From the NCBI GenBank assembly GCA_029055875.1, contig JAIDCJ010000020.1:1-64000 (forward strand): DNA of 64,000 bases, given 5' to 3'. Shown in pieces: positions 42,201-52,400 of this stretch. The stretch is from Clostridia bacterium. GTDB taxonomy: Bacteria > Bacillota > Clostridia > Christensenellales > Borkfalkiaceae. Every line of letters begins with the position of its first letter. Position 1 is the stretch's first letter. Position numbers and translations under genes: made by a program. The notes under the pieces were generated by a model. It was not told where the DNA came from, ran no database searches, and saw only the letters and a program-made list of their open reading frames with translations.

Positions 42201-42569
42201 TTGAAAAAGAAAAAACCAACCCACAAAGGCTTAGTCCTTAAAACGTTCATTGTTATTGTACTTGCGGTCTTAATCGGTTTGAGTATTGCCTTTTGTATAT
42301 TTGAAGCGGTAGACAGACAATGGATTGAATCGGCAATTTGCTTGGTGGTTGCAATAGGGTTGTTTATTATTGCTTGTCCGCTTTATTATCTTGGCAATAC
42401 GTATGAATGTCCTAAATGCGGACATAAGTTCAAAGTAAATCCCTATAAAGTATTTTTTACCAACGGGATATTGGGAATCTTTGATTTTGCAGGCGATGCA
42501 CCTAAATACGCGAAGTTGAAATGTCCGCATTGTCAAAAGAAAGATTGGTGCAAAATAGAACGGAAATAA
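42201..42569 (+). CDS. Small membrane protein with C-terminal zinc ribbon
   Basis: 122 residues from a TTG start preceded by GCGGAGATG. Two hydrophobic segments (about 12-32 and 40-62) are followed by a cytoplasmic zinc ribbon with CPKCGHKF and CPHCQKKDWC. No function known. The gene is A+T-richer than its neighbours. It has its own promoter and a shared terminator. Confidence 0.72.
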   Translation: MKKKKPTHKGLVLKTFIVIVLAVLIGLSIAFCIFEAVDRQWIESAICLVVAIGLFIIACPLYYLGNTYECPKCGHKFKVNPYKVFFTNGILGIFDFAGDAPKYAKLKCPHCQKKDWCKIERK

Positions 42570-42609
42570 ATGTCCGTCATATAAATTTCAATTTATCACT
42601 CTAAACATA

Positions 42610-42653
42610 AAAATAGCCCGCTATACTTCGTTTACGAAGGTAGCGGGCTATTT
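42610..42653. terminator. Bidirectional terminator
   Basis: AAATAGCCCGCTA / TAGCGGGCTATTT plus inner CTTCG...CGAAG pairing, with T runs on both strands. It serves the zinc-ribbon gene and the P-type ATPase gene. Confidence 0.85.
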
Positions 42654-42716
42654 GTTTGTCCACGAGAAAATTCCCTATAACTGACGCCCTTTTACGCGGG
42701 GCTTTTTTATAAGCGG

Positions 42717-45359
42717 TTATTTCCCTTTCTCTTTCTCGGAGGGGTTCATTAAATCGCACAATCGAATGAGCAAATCGGAAATCGGGAACGCCGCAAGCAC
42801 CATACAAATCGTATACAGAATCTGCGAGAAGTTGAAGCTCAGCTCACTCCAATGGTCGAACACGAGGTTTCCGAGCACGGGCACGCACAGCACCACCATG
42901 CTTACTGCCGCAGAGAACACGTACGCAAGCGCTCGGATGATATTGAACGGCTGCATAATGCGGAAGAGCATCACAAGCCCTATCAGCGTAAGCGCGAGCA
43001 TCATTAAGGGGTTAATGACCTTTTCGTCGCCCGCTTCCACGAAGAGCGTGCCGAGGTTATCCGAGAGATACATGGTACCGAGATACACCGCAACGATTCC
43101 GATAAACATCGTGAGCGCACCCGGAATACTTCGCGATAGCACGTACGGAATAAACTTGCCTTTCACGCGCGACTTATTGGGTTGCAGGGTAATGACCGCC
43201 GAGGGAACTGCCGCAATGAACATTTCAAAGAGGAGCATATTGTTCGTCTTGAAGAAATACGAGCTGTTCACCGCGAAGCAGAAAATCGCAAGAATGGTAA
43301 TGAAGAGCGTCTTCATAATGTAGAGGGACGCGCTCGATTTAATGTTGTTGATAACCCGCCTGCCCTCGAATACGACGGAGGGGAGTGTAAGAAAGTTGTT
43401 GTCCGTCAGAACGAGGTGCGAAACGTTACGCGCCGCCTCACTGCCCGAAGCAACCGAAATAGCGCAGTCGGCTTCCTTGAGCGCGAGGATATCGTTTACG
43501 CCGTCGCCCGTCATGGCAACGGTGTTGCCCTGTTTCTTGATTGCCTTTACAAGAATTGCTTTCTGTTCGGGCGTAACTCTGCCGAATACGGTGTACTGGC
43601 TGGCTACGTTCTCGACCTCGATATCGGTGAGCCCGTCGAGGGAAATGTACTGTCCCGCGTGCTTCACGCCAACGCGGCGCGCCACTTCGGATACGGTTAC
43701 GGGGTTATCGCCCGATATAATTTTAATTTCCACGTCGTTTTCGCGGAACCATTTGATGGTGTCGATCGCGTCGTTGCGGACGTTATCTGCAAGCGTGATA
43801 ATCGCTACGGGGCGGAACAAAGAGGGGAGTTTGTCGCCGACGATGGCGTTCTGCGAGTGTGCGAGCAGCAGCACGCGAAGCCCCGCCTGTGCGTATTGTT
43901 TTACGATTTTTTCGATTTTCGGGGGCATGGGACGCACGACGTATTCGGGCGCACCCATCACGTAAGTGCCCGCACTACCGAAGGTTACCGCGGAGAGCTT
44001 ACGCTTACTCGAAAAGGGAATGGTTGCCGTAGGCTGCAATGCGGTGGAGTGCCCGAACCGGTTATACAGCGCAATGGACGTCTGGTTGTTGTCGTCAAGT
44101 GCGGAGAGCATACTCCCCATTATTTCGTCGAGCGTGAACTGTGTGAAGCTGCCGAGGATCATACAGTCGTTCACCGTCATTCTGCCGTCGGTAATCGTAC
44201 CCGTTTTATCGAGGCACAGCACGTTGACGCGTGCGAGCATTTCGAGGGAGTAGAGGTCTTGCACGAGCGTATGCTTCTTGGCAAGCCGCAGTACGCCGAG
44301 CGCCATAGCAAACGAGGTAAGGAGCAGAAGTCCCGAGGGAATCATACCGATTACCACCGCGCCCGTGAGCTGAATAGATTCGGACATATCGTGTCCCGTC
44401 ACCGTCCAGTTGCGCCAGAACATGAGCCCCGCAACCACGGGAATGAGGCATGCAATCACGCGAATGAAGAGGCGAATGGAGTTCATGATCTCCGACTTCG
44501 GCTTCTTGTATTTCTTTGCTTTGGAGGTAAGGCTGTTGATATAGGTTGCCCTGCCTACCTTTTCCACGCGCACGCGGCAGGAGCCGCTGGAGATAAAGGA
44601 GCCTGCATAGAGGAGCTCGCCCTCTGCTTTTTTAATGGGAATGGATTCGCCCGTGAGGAGCGATTCGTTTACTTCCACGTTGCCGTCCGCCAGAGAGCAG
44701 TCGGCGGGAACCTGCTGTCCCGCTTCCAAAATTACGACGTCGTCCACCACGATTTCGCGGACGGGTATTTCCATCTTCACGCCCCCGCGCATGACCTTCG
44801 TCGTTGCGGAAATGAGCACGGAGAGTTTATCGACCTGTTTTTTTGCAAGGATTTCCTGCAAAATACCGATAAAGAGGTTTGCTCCGAAAATGGCAACGAA
44901 CAGGAATTGCGTCACGCCCGCGTGCGCATAGAGGAGCGCACCTGCAACGAGCAGACACAAAAGGTTGAAGAACGTGCAGATATTTCCGATGAAAATACTT
45001 GCGTACGACTTCGAGTATTTCTTATTGACGTCGTTGAAGAGGAACTGATTGAAACGTGTATCGACCTGCGCTTCGGTAAGCCCTTGGTCTAAATCGGGCG
45101 TGAAGCGTTCCACTTCCGATTCGGAAGGAATCTTCTTCGCCTTTTTGAACCGCTTCATCACGCTCTTGCGCGACTGTTTCTCTTTCTGCGCTCCCGCGCC
45201 TTCGAGCACGCGCGAAGAAAAGCTCCGCTTATTTTTCGCAGCTTTTTCCTCGGGCTCGGTTTCGGGAATGAGTTCCGCCTCGGCGGCCGCTTCCGCCGTT
45301 ACGGCGGCTTCCGCTTCGAGCTTTTTCTCCGCTTCGGTTTTTTTAGATTTGGTTCGCAT
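42717..45359 (-). CDS. Cation-transporting P-type ATPase (HAD-IC family)
   Basis: 880 residues from the ATG at 45359, chosen for AAGGTGG upstream. A charged, Ala/Glu-rich N-terminal extension of about 80 residues comes first. The P-type core follows: TGESIPIKK (actuator), phosphorylation motif CLDKTGTITDG, MTGDGVNDILALKEADCAISVASG, and about ten membrane segments. It lacks N-terminal heavy-metal CxxC domains, and the general layout resembles CtpE/YoaB-like Ca/Mg-type pumps; the ion is not determined. Monocistronic. Confidence 0.92.
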   Translation of the reverse strand: MRTKSKKTEAEKKLEAEAAVTAEAAAEAELIPETEPEEKAAKNKRSFSSRVLEGAGAQKEKQSRKSVMKRFKKAKKIPSESEVERFTPDLDQGLTEAQVDTRFNQFLFNDVNKKYSKSYASIFIGNICTFFNLLCLLVAGALLYAHAGVTQFLFVAIFGANLFIGILQEILAKKQVDKLSVLISATTKVMRGGVKMEIPVREIVVDDVVILEAGQQVPADCSLADGNVEVNESLLTGESIPIKKAEGELLYAGSFISSGSCRVRVEKVGRATYINSLTSKAKKYKKPKSEIMNSIRLFIRVIACLIPVVAGLMFWRNWTVTGHDMSESIQLTGAVVIGMIPSGLLLLTSFAMALGVLRLAKKHTLVQDLYSLEMLARVNVLCLDKTGTITDGRMTVNDCMILGSFTQFTLDEIMGSMLSALDDNNQTSIALYNRFGHSTALQPTATIPFSSKRKLSAVTFGSAGTYVMGAPEYVVRPMPPKIEKIVKQYAQAGLRVLLLAHSQNAIVGDKLPSLFRPVAIITLADNVRNDAIDTIKWFRENDVEIKIISGDNPVTVSEVARRVGVKHAGQYISLDGLTDIEVENVASQYTVFGRVTPEQKAILVKAIKKQGNTVAMTGDGVNDILALKEADCAISVASGSEAARNVSHLVLTDNNFLTLPSVVFEGRRVINNIKSSASLYIMKTLFITILAIFCFAVNSSYFFKTNNMLLFEMFIAAVPSAVITLQPNKSRVKGKFIPYVLSRSIPGALTMFIGIVAVYLGTMYLSDNLGTLFVEAGDEKVINPLMMLALTLIGLVMLFRIMQPFNIIRALAYVFSAAVSMVVLCVPVLGNLVFDHWSELSFNFSQILYTICMVLAAFPISDLLIRLCDLMNPSEKEKGK

Positions 45360-45384
45360 AATAACCCACCTTGTTATGGTATAT

Positions 45385-45413
45385 ATTATAAACACTTTAT
45401 ATGCAAAAGTCAA
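45385..45413 (-). promoter_or_regulatory. Promoter of the P-type ATPase gene
   Basis: Minus strand: TTGACT (45408-45413), 17 bases, TATAAT (45385-45390). It is divergent from the serS promoter. Confidence 0.8.
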
Positions 45414-45453
45414 ATTTTTTCTATTGGAATCGGGCTTAACGCCAAGGAATGCG

Positions 45454-45482
45454 TTGCATTTACAGGCAAAAAGTTGTATAAT
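45454..45482 (+). promoter_or_regulatory. Promoter of serS
   Basis: TTGCAT (45454-45459), 17 bases, TATAAT (45477-45482), a short leader and AGAGGT before the ATG. There is no room for a T-box leader. Confidence 0.75.
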
Positions 45483-45510
45483 TGAGAAAATTTAGTGATA
45501 GAGGTATTCT

Positions 45511-46800
45511 ATGATCGATATTGCTTTTCTTCGTAATAATCCCGACGCCGTGCGGGAAAATATCCGCAAAAAATTTCAGGACAAAAAACTTCCCTTGGTA
45601 GACGAGGCAATCGCGCTCGACGCAAAGCGCCGCGCATTGCAAACGGAGGGGGATACGCTCCGCGCTTCCCGCAACGCGCTCTCCAAACAAATCGGGCAGC
45701 TCATGAAAGAGAAGAAGCTCGACGAGGCGGAAAAAGCGAAGGCGCAGGTGAATGCCGACGCGCTTCGTCTTGCGCAAATCGAAAAGGAAACGGAAGAGGC
45801 CTCGAACAAGCTCAACGAAGTGATGATGCGCATTCCGAATATCATTTCGCCCGAAACGCCTATCGGCAAGGACGACAGCGAGAACGTAGAGGGCAAACGC
45901 TATTTAGAGCCCAAGACGCCCGACTTCGAGGTTCCCTATCATTTGGACATTTTGGAGAAGCTCGACGGAATCGATATCGACAGCGCACGCCGCACGAGCG
46001 GACAGGGCTTCTATTATTTGACGGGCGATATTGCGCGTCTGCATTCCGCGGTGCTCACCTATGCCCGCGACTTTATGATAAACAAGGGCTTCACCTATTG
46101 CATTCCCCCTTATATGATTCGCTCCTCCGTCGTATCGGGCGTGATGAGCTTCGAGGAAATGGAAGGCATGATGTACAAAATCGAGGGCGAGGATTTATAC
46201 CTGATCGGCACGAGCGAGCACTCCATGATCGGCAGATTCATGGGCCAGACGCTTGACGAGAAACAGCTCCCCTTAACGCTTACGAGCTATTCGCCCTGCT
46301 TCCGCAAGGAGAAGGGCGCGCACGGCATCGAGGAGCGCGGCATCTACCGCATTCACCAGTTCGAGAAGCAGGAGATGATCGTTATCTGCAAGCCCGAGGA
46401 CAGCGTAGCGTGGTACGAAAAAATGTGGAACTATACCGTGGAGCTCTTCGTATCCATGGGCATTCCCGTGAGAACCTTAGAGTGCTGCTCGGGTGATTTG
46501 GCGGATTTGAAATACCGCAGTGTGGACGTAGAGGCGTGGAGCCCCCGCCAGCAGAAATATTTCGAGGTAGGCTCCTGCTCCAACCTCACGGACGCACAGG
46601 CGCGCCGCCTCGGTATCCGCTATAAATCGGAAAAGGGCAGCGCGTTTGCGCACACGCTCAACAACACGGTGGTTGCGCCCCCGAGAATGCTGATTGCGTT
46701 TATCGAAAACCATCTCCGCGCAGACGGCAGCGTTGAGATTCCCGAAGTACTCCGTCCTTACATGGGCGGCAAAACGGAGATTTCCGTGAAAAAGGCATGA
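45511..46800 (+). CDS. serS: Seryl-tRNA synthetase
   Basis: 429 residues. The N-terminal antiparallel coiled-coil arm (about 30-105) reaches the long variable arm of tRNA(Ser). The class II core shows motif 2 around FRKEKGAHGIEERGIYRIHQFEKQE (split by the loop) and motif 3 near the C-terminus (NNTVVAPPRMLIAFIENH). It charges tRNA(Ser) and tRNA(Sec). Its stop overlaps the next start by four bases. Confidence 0.97.
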   Translation: MIDIAFLRNNPDAVRENIRKKFQDKKLPLVDEAIALDAKRRALQTEGDTLRASRNALSKQIGQLMKEKKLDEAEKAKAQVNADALRLAQIEKETEEASNKLNEVMMRIPNIISPETPIGKDDSENVEGKRYLEPKTPDFEVPYHLDILEKLDGIDIDSARRTSGQGFYYLTGDIARLHSAVLTYARDFMINKGFTYCIPPYMIRSSVVSGVMSFEEMEGMMYKIEGEDLYLIGTSEHSMIGRFMGQTLDEKQLPLTLTSYSPCFRKEKGAHGIEERGIYRIHQFEKQEMIVICKPEDSVAWYEKMWNYTVELFVSMGIPVRTLECCSGDLADLKYRSVDVEAWSPRQQKYFEVGSCSNLTDAQARRLGIRYKSEKGSAFAHTLNNTVVAPPRMLIAFIENHLRADGSVEIPEVLRPYMGGKTEISVKKA

Positions 46801-47744
46801 AGTACGTTTTTTTCGATATCGAGTGCGCGTGCGTGTATAAGAACGTTGCCAAAATGTGCGCGTTCGGGTACGTCGTGTGCGACGAAAAGTTCAACGTGCT
46901 CGCGCGGGAGGATATTCTCCTCAACCCCAAGGGCAAGTTCCACCTCACCGACCGCAAGGGCAAGGAGGGCTTGGTGCTTCCCTACGAGTACGAGGACTTC
47001 AAAAAATATCCCGTGTTCCCCGTGGAGTATCCGCGCATCAAGGCTTTGCTTGAGGATAAGGACGCAATCGTGTTAGGCCACGCGACCATGAACGACGTGA
47101 ACTATCTGAATTTGGAAACGCGGCGGTATAAGCTCCCGCCCCTCAAGTTTTCCTTTTACGATACGCAGTTCTTTTACATGAACGTGACGGGCAACTATGC
47201 GCGGCAGTACGGCTTAGGCGCAATGGCGGAGGAGCTTGGCGTAGAGTTCACGCCCCACCGCGCGGTAGACGACGCATACGCCACCGCTTGCGTATGCAAG
47301 GCGCTCTGCAAAAAAGAAAAAACGGACGTGCACGGGCTTGTTTCCCGCTACGGCATTCGCGCGGGACGCGCGGGCGGCGGCAATATCACGCCTCCCGTAT
47401 CCGCAGGGCAGAGAAAGTATTTTGCACAGCGGGAGAAAGAGAAGCAGGAGCGCGCCAAGGCGCACGAAATCTTTTACCGCGTCGTCAATAAGAATATGCA
47501 CAAGAAAAAGAGCGGGCGGCTCTCGGGCAAGGTGTTCTGCTTTGCCAAGGAAATAGAGGAAGACGTGTCCACGTCCGTCAATCTTCTTACGGCTATCTTC
47601 GAGAGCGGCGGAACGTACACCTCGCACCCCGCGGAGTGTAACGTGTATATCACGCGCGAAGAGGAGGGAACGCGCTACGAAGCCGCAGTCAAGGGCGGGG
47701 CGGCGGTTATCCCCTTAAGTGCCTTAGCGGAGGCGTTGAAATGA
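46797..47744 (+). CDS. DEDDh-type exonuclease domain protein
   Basis: 315 residues. The N-terminal half is an RNase T/DNA polymerase III epsilon-like exonuclease: Exo I FFDIECA, Exo II around GHATMNDVNYL, Exo III HRAVDDAYATA (His-x4-Asp). The C-terminal part (about 200-315) may hold a BRCT-like fold but is not recognised with confidence. It should degrade DNA or RNA from the 3' end. Translationally coupled to serS (ATGA) and to the methyltransferase that follows. Confidence 0.8.
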   Translation: MKYVFFDIECACVYKNVAKMCAFGYVVCDEKFNVLAREDILLNPKGKFHLTDRKGKEGLVLPYEYEDFKKYPVFPVEYPRIKALLEDKDAIVLGHATMNDVNYLNLETRRYKLPPLKFSFYDTQFFYMNVTGNYARQYGLGAMAEELGVEFTPHRAVDDAYATACVCKALCKKEKTDVHGLVSRYGIRAGRAGGGNITPPVSAGQRKYFAQREKEKQERAKAHEIFYRVVNKNMHKKKSGRLSGKVFCFAKEIEEDVSTSVNLLTAIFESGGTYTSHPAECNVYITREEEGTRYEAAVKGGAAVIPLSALAEALK

Positions 47745-49030
47745 ATCTTCCCGCAGAATTTTTAGCGAGAATGAGAGAAAGGCTGGGAGAAACCTTCCCC
47801 GCCTTTTTGTCGTCTTACGAAGTCCCGCCGTGGCGTGCGCTCCGCGTGAATACACTCAAAGTTTCGCGCGAAGAGTTTTTACGCGTTTCGCCTTTCGCAC
47901 TCGAACCCGTGCCTTGGGCGCAGAACGGATTTTATCTCGAAGCGGAGAAGGCGGGGAGCGATCCCTATCATTTTGCGGGGCTGTATTATGTGCAGGAGCC
48001 CTCCGCCATGTGTGTGGGGGAGCTTACCGCGCCTTGCAAGAAGGAACGCGTGCTGGATTTATGCGCCGCTCCCGGCGGAAAAACAACTTTGATCGCCGCG
48101 CAGATGCGGGGCGAGGGGATTTTAATTGCGAACGAAATAGACTTTGGACGCGCGGTGATTTTATCGCAGAACGTGGAGCGGCTTGGAATTAAGAACTGCG
48201 CCGTAGTAAGCACTGATCCCGAAACGCTTGCACAGCAGTTTCCCGAATATTTCGATTTGGTGCTTGTGGACGCGCCCTGTTCGGGCGAGGGCATGTTCAA
48301 GAAAGAGCCCGAGGCCCTCCCGCATTGGAGCCCGAATAACGTTGCGATGTGCGCGGCGCGGCAGAGAGATATTTTAGAGGAAGCCGCAAAAACGGTGGCG
48401 GGCGGCGGGCACCTTATCTATTCCACCTGCACCTTTGCCGAGGAGGAGGACGAATGGCAGATACGCGCGTTTTTGGAGCGGCACCCCGAGTTCGTGTTGG
48501 AACAAGAGGAAAAGCTCTATCCGCATAAATATAAGGGCGAGGGGCACTACTGCGCACGGCTCAAAAAAATCGAGGGTGAACGGCGGAGAGGAAAGTCCTA
48601 CCCCATCGAACGCAGCACGCAGGCGAACAAGGCGTTTTACGCGTTTGCCGAGGATTTTTTTACGGAAGTGCCAAAGAGTGAAATCGCAGCGCCTTGGCCT
48701 TGTCGCGGCAGAATGTACCTCGTACCCGCGGGAATGCCCGCCTTAAATATGATGAGCAGGCTGCGCTTAGGGGTAGAGCTCGGTGAGTTCGACGGCAGGG
48801 TTTTCAAGCCCGCACACGCGCTTGCAATGGCCACGAAGCGCGAGGAGTGCAGGCGGTTCGTATCGCTCACGCGCGAGGAGTGCTTGCGCTATCTTCGGGG
48901 CGAGACGCTGGAGCGCGAAATCGAAAACGGCTGGTGCGTGGTTGGTGTGGAAGACTACCCGCTTGGGCTCGGAAAGGTTGTGAACGGAGTTATGAAAAAC
49001 CACCTGCCCAAGGGGCTTAGAAAACGTTAA
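47741..49030 (+). CDS. rRNA (cytosine-C5)-methyltransferase, RsmF/NOL1-NOP2-Sun family
   Basis: 429 residues. SAM-binding VLDLCAAPGGKTT (about 107-119), the motif IV catalytic region DAPCSGEGMF, and the motif VI nucleophile in STCTFAEEED. A C-terminal PUA-like region (about 330-429) is typical of RsmF/YebU-like proteins of Firmicutes. It probably methylates a cytosine in 16S or 23S rRNA. It overlaps the exonuclease gene by four bases. Confidence 0.93.
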   Translation: MNLPAEFLARMRERLGETFPAFLSSYEVPPWRALRVNTLKVSREEFLRVSPFALEPVPWAQNGFYLEAEKAGSDPYHFAGLYYVQEPSAMCVGELTAPCKKERVLDLCAAPGGKTTLIAAQMRGEGILIANEIDFGRAVILSQNVERLGIKNCAVVSTDPETLAQQFPEYFDLVLVDAPCSGEGMFKKEPEALPHWSPNNVAMCAARQRDILEEAAKTVAGGGHLIYSTCTFAEEEDEWQIRAFLERHPEFVLEQEEKLYPHKYKGEGHYCARLKKIEGERRRGKSYPIERSTQANKAFYAFAEDFFTEVPKSEIAAPWPCRGRMYLVPAGMPALNMMSRLRLGVELGEFDGRVFKPAHALAMATKREECRRFVSLTREECLRYLRGETLEREIENGWCVVGVEDYPLGLGKVVNGVMKNHLPKGLRKR

Positions 49031-49033
49031 GAA

Positions 49034-49072
49034 AAACCCGCTATGCTCAAAATAAAGCATAGCGGGTTTATT
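49034..49072. terminator. Bidirectional terminator
   Basis: Perfect 14-bp stem AAACCCGCTATGCT / AGCATAGCGGGTTT with T-rich flanks on both strands, between converging genes. Confidence 0.9.
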
Positions 49073-49073
49073 T

Positions 49074-49388
49074 TTATTCTCGGTTTTCTTCGTTCTCTTC
49101 TTTGGGTTCCTCTGTCGGGGCTTTCTTTTCTTTCCGTTTTTTGATAATGTACTTAATCAGGAAAACGGCGTGTACCACGAGCAGAGCCGCGTTCATAAAC
49201 GCCGTGGAATACGCGGGCAGTAGAAATCCGTAGACGACGAACACGACGCAGCCCACCGCATTAATCATGCGGGTTATAATCTGGTTGCTGAACAAAAAGG
49301 ATATCAGAATAAATGCCGAGGCAATAATTCCGAGCCATTCATTTTTCAGAATATCAAGAAAAGATACGCCAAGTATCGAGAGCTCCAT
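49074..49388 (-). CDS. YgjV-like small membrane protein
   Basis: 104 residues with three hydrophobic segments (about 18-35, 40-60 and 63-83), then a Lys/Glu-rich cytoplasmic tail. The pattern ISFLFSNQIITRMINAVGCVVFVVYG resembles YgjV/MtN3-like half-sweet-transporter proteins; function unknown. AAGGAG precedes the ATG. Confidence 0.65.
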   Translation of the reverse strand: MELSILGVSFLDILKNEWLGIIASAFILISFLFSNQIITRMINAVGCVVFVVYGFLLPAYSTAFMNAALLVVHAVFLIKYIIKKRKEKKAPTEEPKEENEENRE

Positions 49389-49421
49389 TTTCCATTCTCC
49401 TTATCCCGTTTTCAAACAAAA

Positions 49422-49441
49422 CCCCCGCCCGTAGGCGGGGG
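49422..49441 (-). terminator. Terminator of the 1225-residue surface protein gene
   Basis: CCCCCGCC / GGCGGGGG with a four-base loop; minus-strand T run TTTTGTTT follows. Confidence 0.8.
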
Positions 49442-49457
49442 TAATAGTTTTTAACGA

Positions 49458-52400
49458 TTATTCGTTATAGGGGTTGTTTTCGTCTTCGGGCTCTTCCGCT
49501 TTGGGAGCTTCTTCCGATTTTACAACCTTAAGTTGAGGCTCTTTCTTCTGCTTCGGCTTCTGCTTCTTAGAGGAGCCGCTCTTGCCTCTCTTCTTCATAA
49601 CCTTTCTTACGATTACCGCGCCGATTGCGAACACGATTGCAAGTGCGAAGATAACGGAGGAAACAATGGTAAGAATGTTTGCCGTGTTATCTTTTTTGTT
49701 CGTATCCTCGTCGGTATCGCTGTCCGTGTCGTCGTCCTTCAGCGTTTCCTTGGAAACGGACTGGTCGTTCGCGCTGTAATCTATGAACTGCGCGTAAGCG
49801 GGCATACCCGTAAGAGAACCGTCGCTCACGTAGTTGAACCAAATGAGCTTTTCTTTTTGTTCGGACTGCGTGTAGTTGTAGCCCAGCCAATCCTCGTCAA
49901 CCGTTTCGTCGTAGCGGATGTAGTTAGGCGAATCGTAGAAGGTGAAGGTGTAGTAGTAAGCGTAGGAATCGGGGAGATTGTCGTTCTTGCCGAGATATCC
50001 TTCCTGACCGGGGTTCTTGCCGTTGGTCTTATTCAAGGTATCCTTTACGTCGTCAACGTAGCCTTGAAGCATCGAATCGTAGTCGCCTGCGGAGGAGCTG
50101 CTGTAATCGTCGAAGAATACGTAGCCGCCTGCGGGAATTCCCTTGCCCGTACTCGTGATTTTATAATCGTCATCGATTTGGCAGTCGCGCGAGCCCGCCC
50201 AAATCTCAAGGCGGTAATTTTTCGCCTCGCTTCCTGCACGAATGAAGAAGGATACGTCTACCCAGTTGCCGCCCGTATTTTCAACCTTGATGCACGCGCT
50301 CTTTTCATTGAGATCCGCGGGAGCGGTGTAGCGCACGAAGTCGTAGCTGGTATCGGTGGGAAGCGCGTTGACTTCCGTCGAGTACTCGCCCGTCTTCTTA
50401 TCGTAGTAAGCGTAGTACTTGCCGTCCGCTTCCTTGTAATAGAAGACCGTTTTGCCGTCCGAGGTAACGTAGTTGCCGTCGTCGTCCTTTTCATAGTTCG
50501 CAAGGTTTGCGTAATATTTCTTGTCCGACTTATCGGCACTCGTGTAAAGTCCGTTGGGTTCGAGGTAGTACGCAATGTCGGGCTTCTTCTTGCCGGCAGG
50601 ATCTCCCGCAAGGATATTGCCCTCGTCGTCGTACCAATAGGTGACGCTGGGCATTACGGGCGCGAGCTGGTTCTTGTAGCCTGCCTTTACGTCCGAGGTA
50701 TCGGTGAGGTAGATATACGCCGTTGCATCGCCGCCGACCTTCACGCGCATACTGATTTGCTGCGTGCCGTTTGCCGCAACGGAAGCCGTTGCTTTTGCAA
50801 AATAGCCGTAGGCGGGCTGCTCGGTTGAGCTCGTGTTCATAATTACGAGGGGCTGGTTTGCAACGTAACCCTTGCGGTTGTCGTCATCGAAGATATTCTT
50901 CCACCAGCTCTCCGCGTCGGTACCGCCGATTTTGTTGAGAAGGGTGTTCCAGTCTTCCGTGCCGTTCATGTACTTGCTGACGTATTCGGGATCGGCGTTG
51001 AGAAGGCCGGAGTAAATTCCCATGCTCTCGATTTTATCGGGGTTGGGGGTGCGGGGTTTGTCCAATCCCGCTACTTCCTTGGTGCCGCTCAAATATCCGT
51101 CGAAGTTGGTAGGGGTAGCAAGCTGACCGTCTTTGAAGGAAGTGGAGTTATTGTCAAACTTGGAATCGGTGCCGATCTTGCCCGTAAGCGATACCGTTTG
51201 TGCACGGCTCGACGAAGAGGAAGCGTAGCCGTACTGCGTCTTGGAAAGCTTCATCGTTTCAAAGTTTGCAAATGCGGCATAACCGTCGTCGTAGTCGTCT
51301 ATCGTGGAGTTTGCAATCGAGGTGGGGCCGTAGGTGAGCTTGAGCGTGAATTTACGCGCCTCTTTCGTTTCGTTCTTCACGAAGAAGAAGCACTGTGCCC
51401 AACCGTCGTAAATATCCGTCTGCGTTTCGTCGATGTCCACTGTGGAAAGGGTGGTGGAGTCGAACGCCGCAATCGTGGTTTCGTTCTCGCCGTCTACTAA
51501 GATTGCGCTTGCACCGAGCTTGCCCGAACGGATCTTGCTCGTCTTTACGAAGAAGGATACGAGCATATAATCGTTTGCTTCCAATTCAAACACGTTGTCG
51601 GATCTGCCCGTCACGGACGCGCTGTTCACGTTTGCCGTGTACGCCGCACCGTTGGTCGAAAGCAGCATAATGATGTTGTCTTTGCTGAACTGCGAAGGGA
51701 AATTCTTGAAATCGTTTGCAAAAATATTTTTAAGATATTTGTTGCTTGCGGCTTTCGTTTCAAGCGAATTGTAGTCAAAGATTCCTACGACGCTGCCCGT
51801 TTCGCCGTCGCGGATATCGGGAACGATATTCTTGGAATCGTACGTTGTGGGGCCGTTCGTTTCCGTCGTGGTGCCGAAATCATTTTCTTCGATACCCAAA
51901 TTGAGGGCATCAAAGTCTGCGTGCAGGTCGAGCCCGAACTCGGTCTTGCCCGAGGATGCGCGCGACGCGTCGAAGATTTTTGCGGCTTTATCGGAGTTGA
52001 GGTGGCACTCTACGCCTGCACTGGACAGCGTGTCCTTGTCGTACTCGGATGCGGGGAGAATGGTGCAGGACAAATCGTCGAAGAGGGCGTAGCCGTCAAC
52101 TGCCTCGAAGCGGTTATTGCTGTCGCCCATACCAAGCCCGAGTTCAAGCTTGAAGGTGCTCGTTGCAAAGGTGTTCGCACGGATATAAATCGTGTACTGC
52201 TGCCAGCCGTTGTTTTCCCAAGTGCCGTCTTCCGGCTTCTCGGGCGTGATGATATTTTTAATTTGCATCTGGTCGAGCGTCGAGCCGCCCACCGTATGGG
52301 TTACGCCGATATACGCGCCCGCGTCTTTCGTGACCTTAACGGCGTCGTCACCGGAGTAATAGTGCTTCAAGTTCGCGGTTTTCACCCAAACGGAAACCTG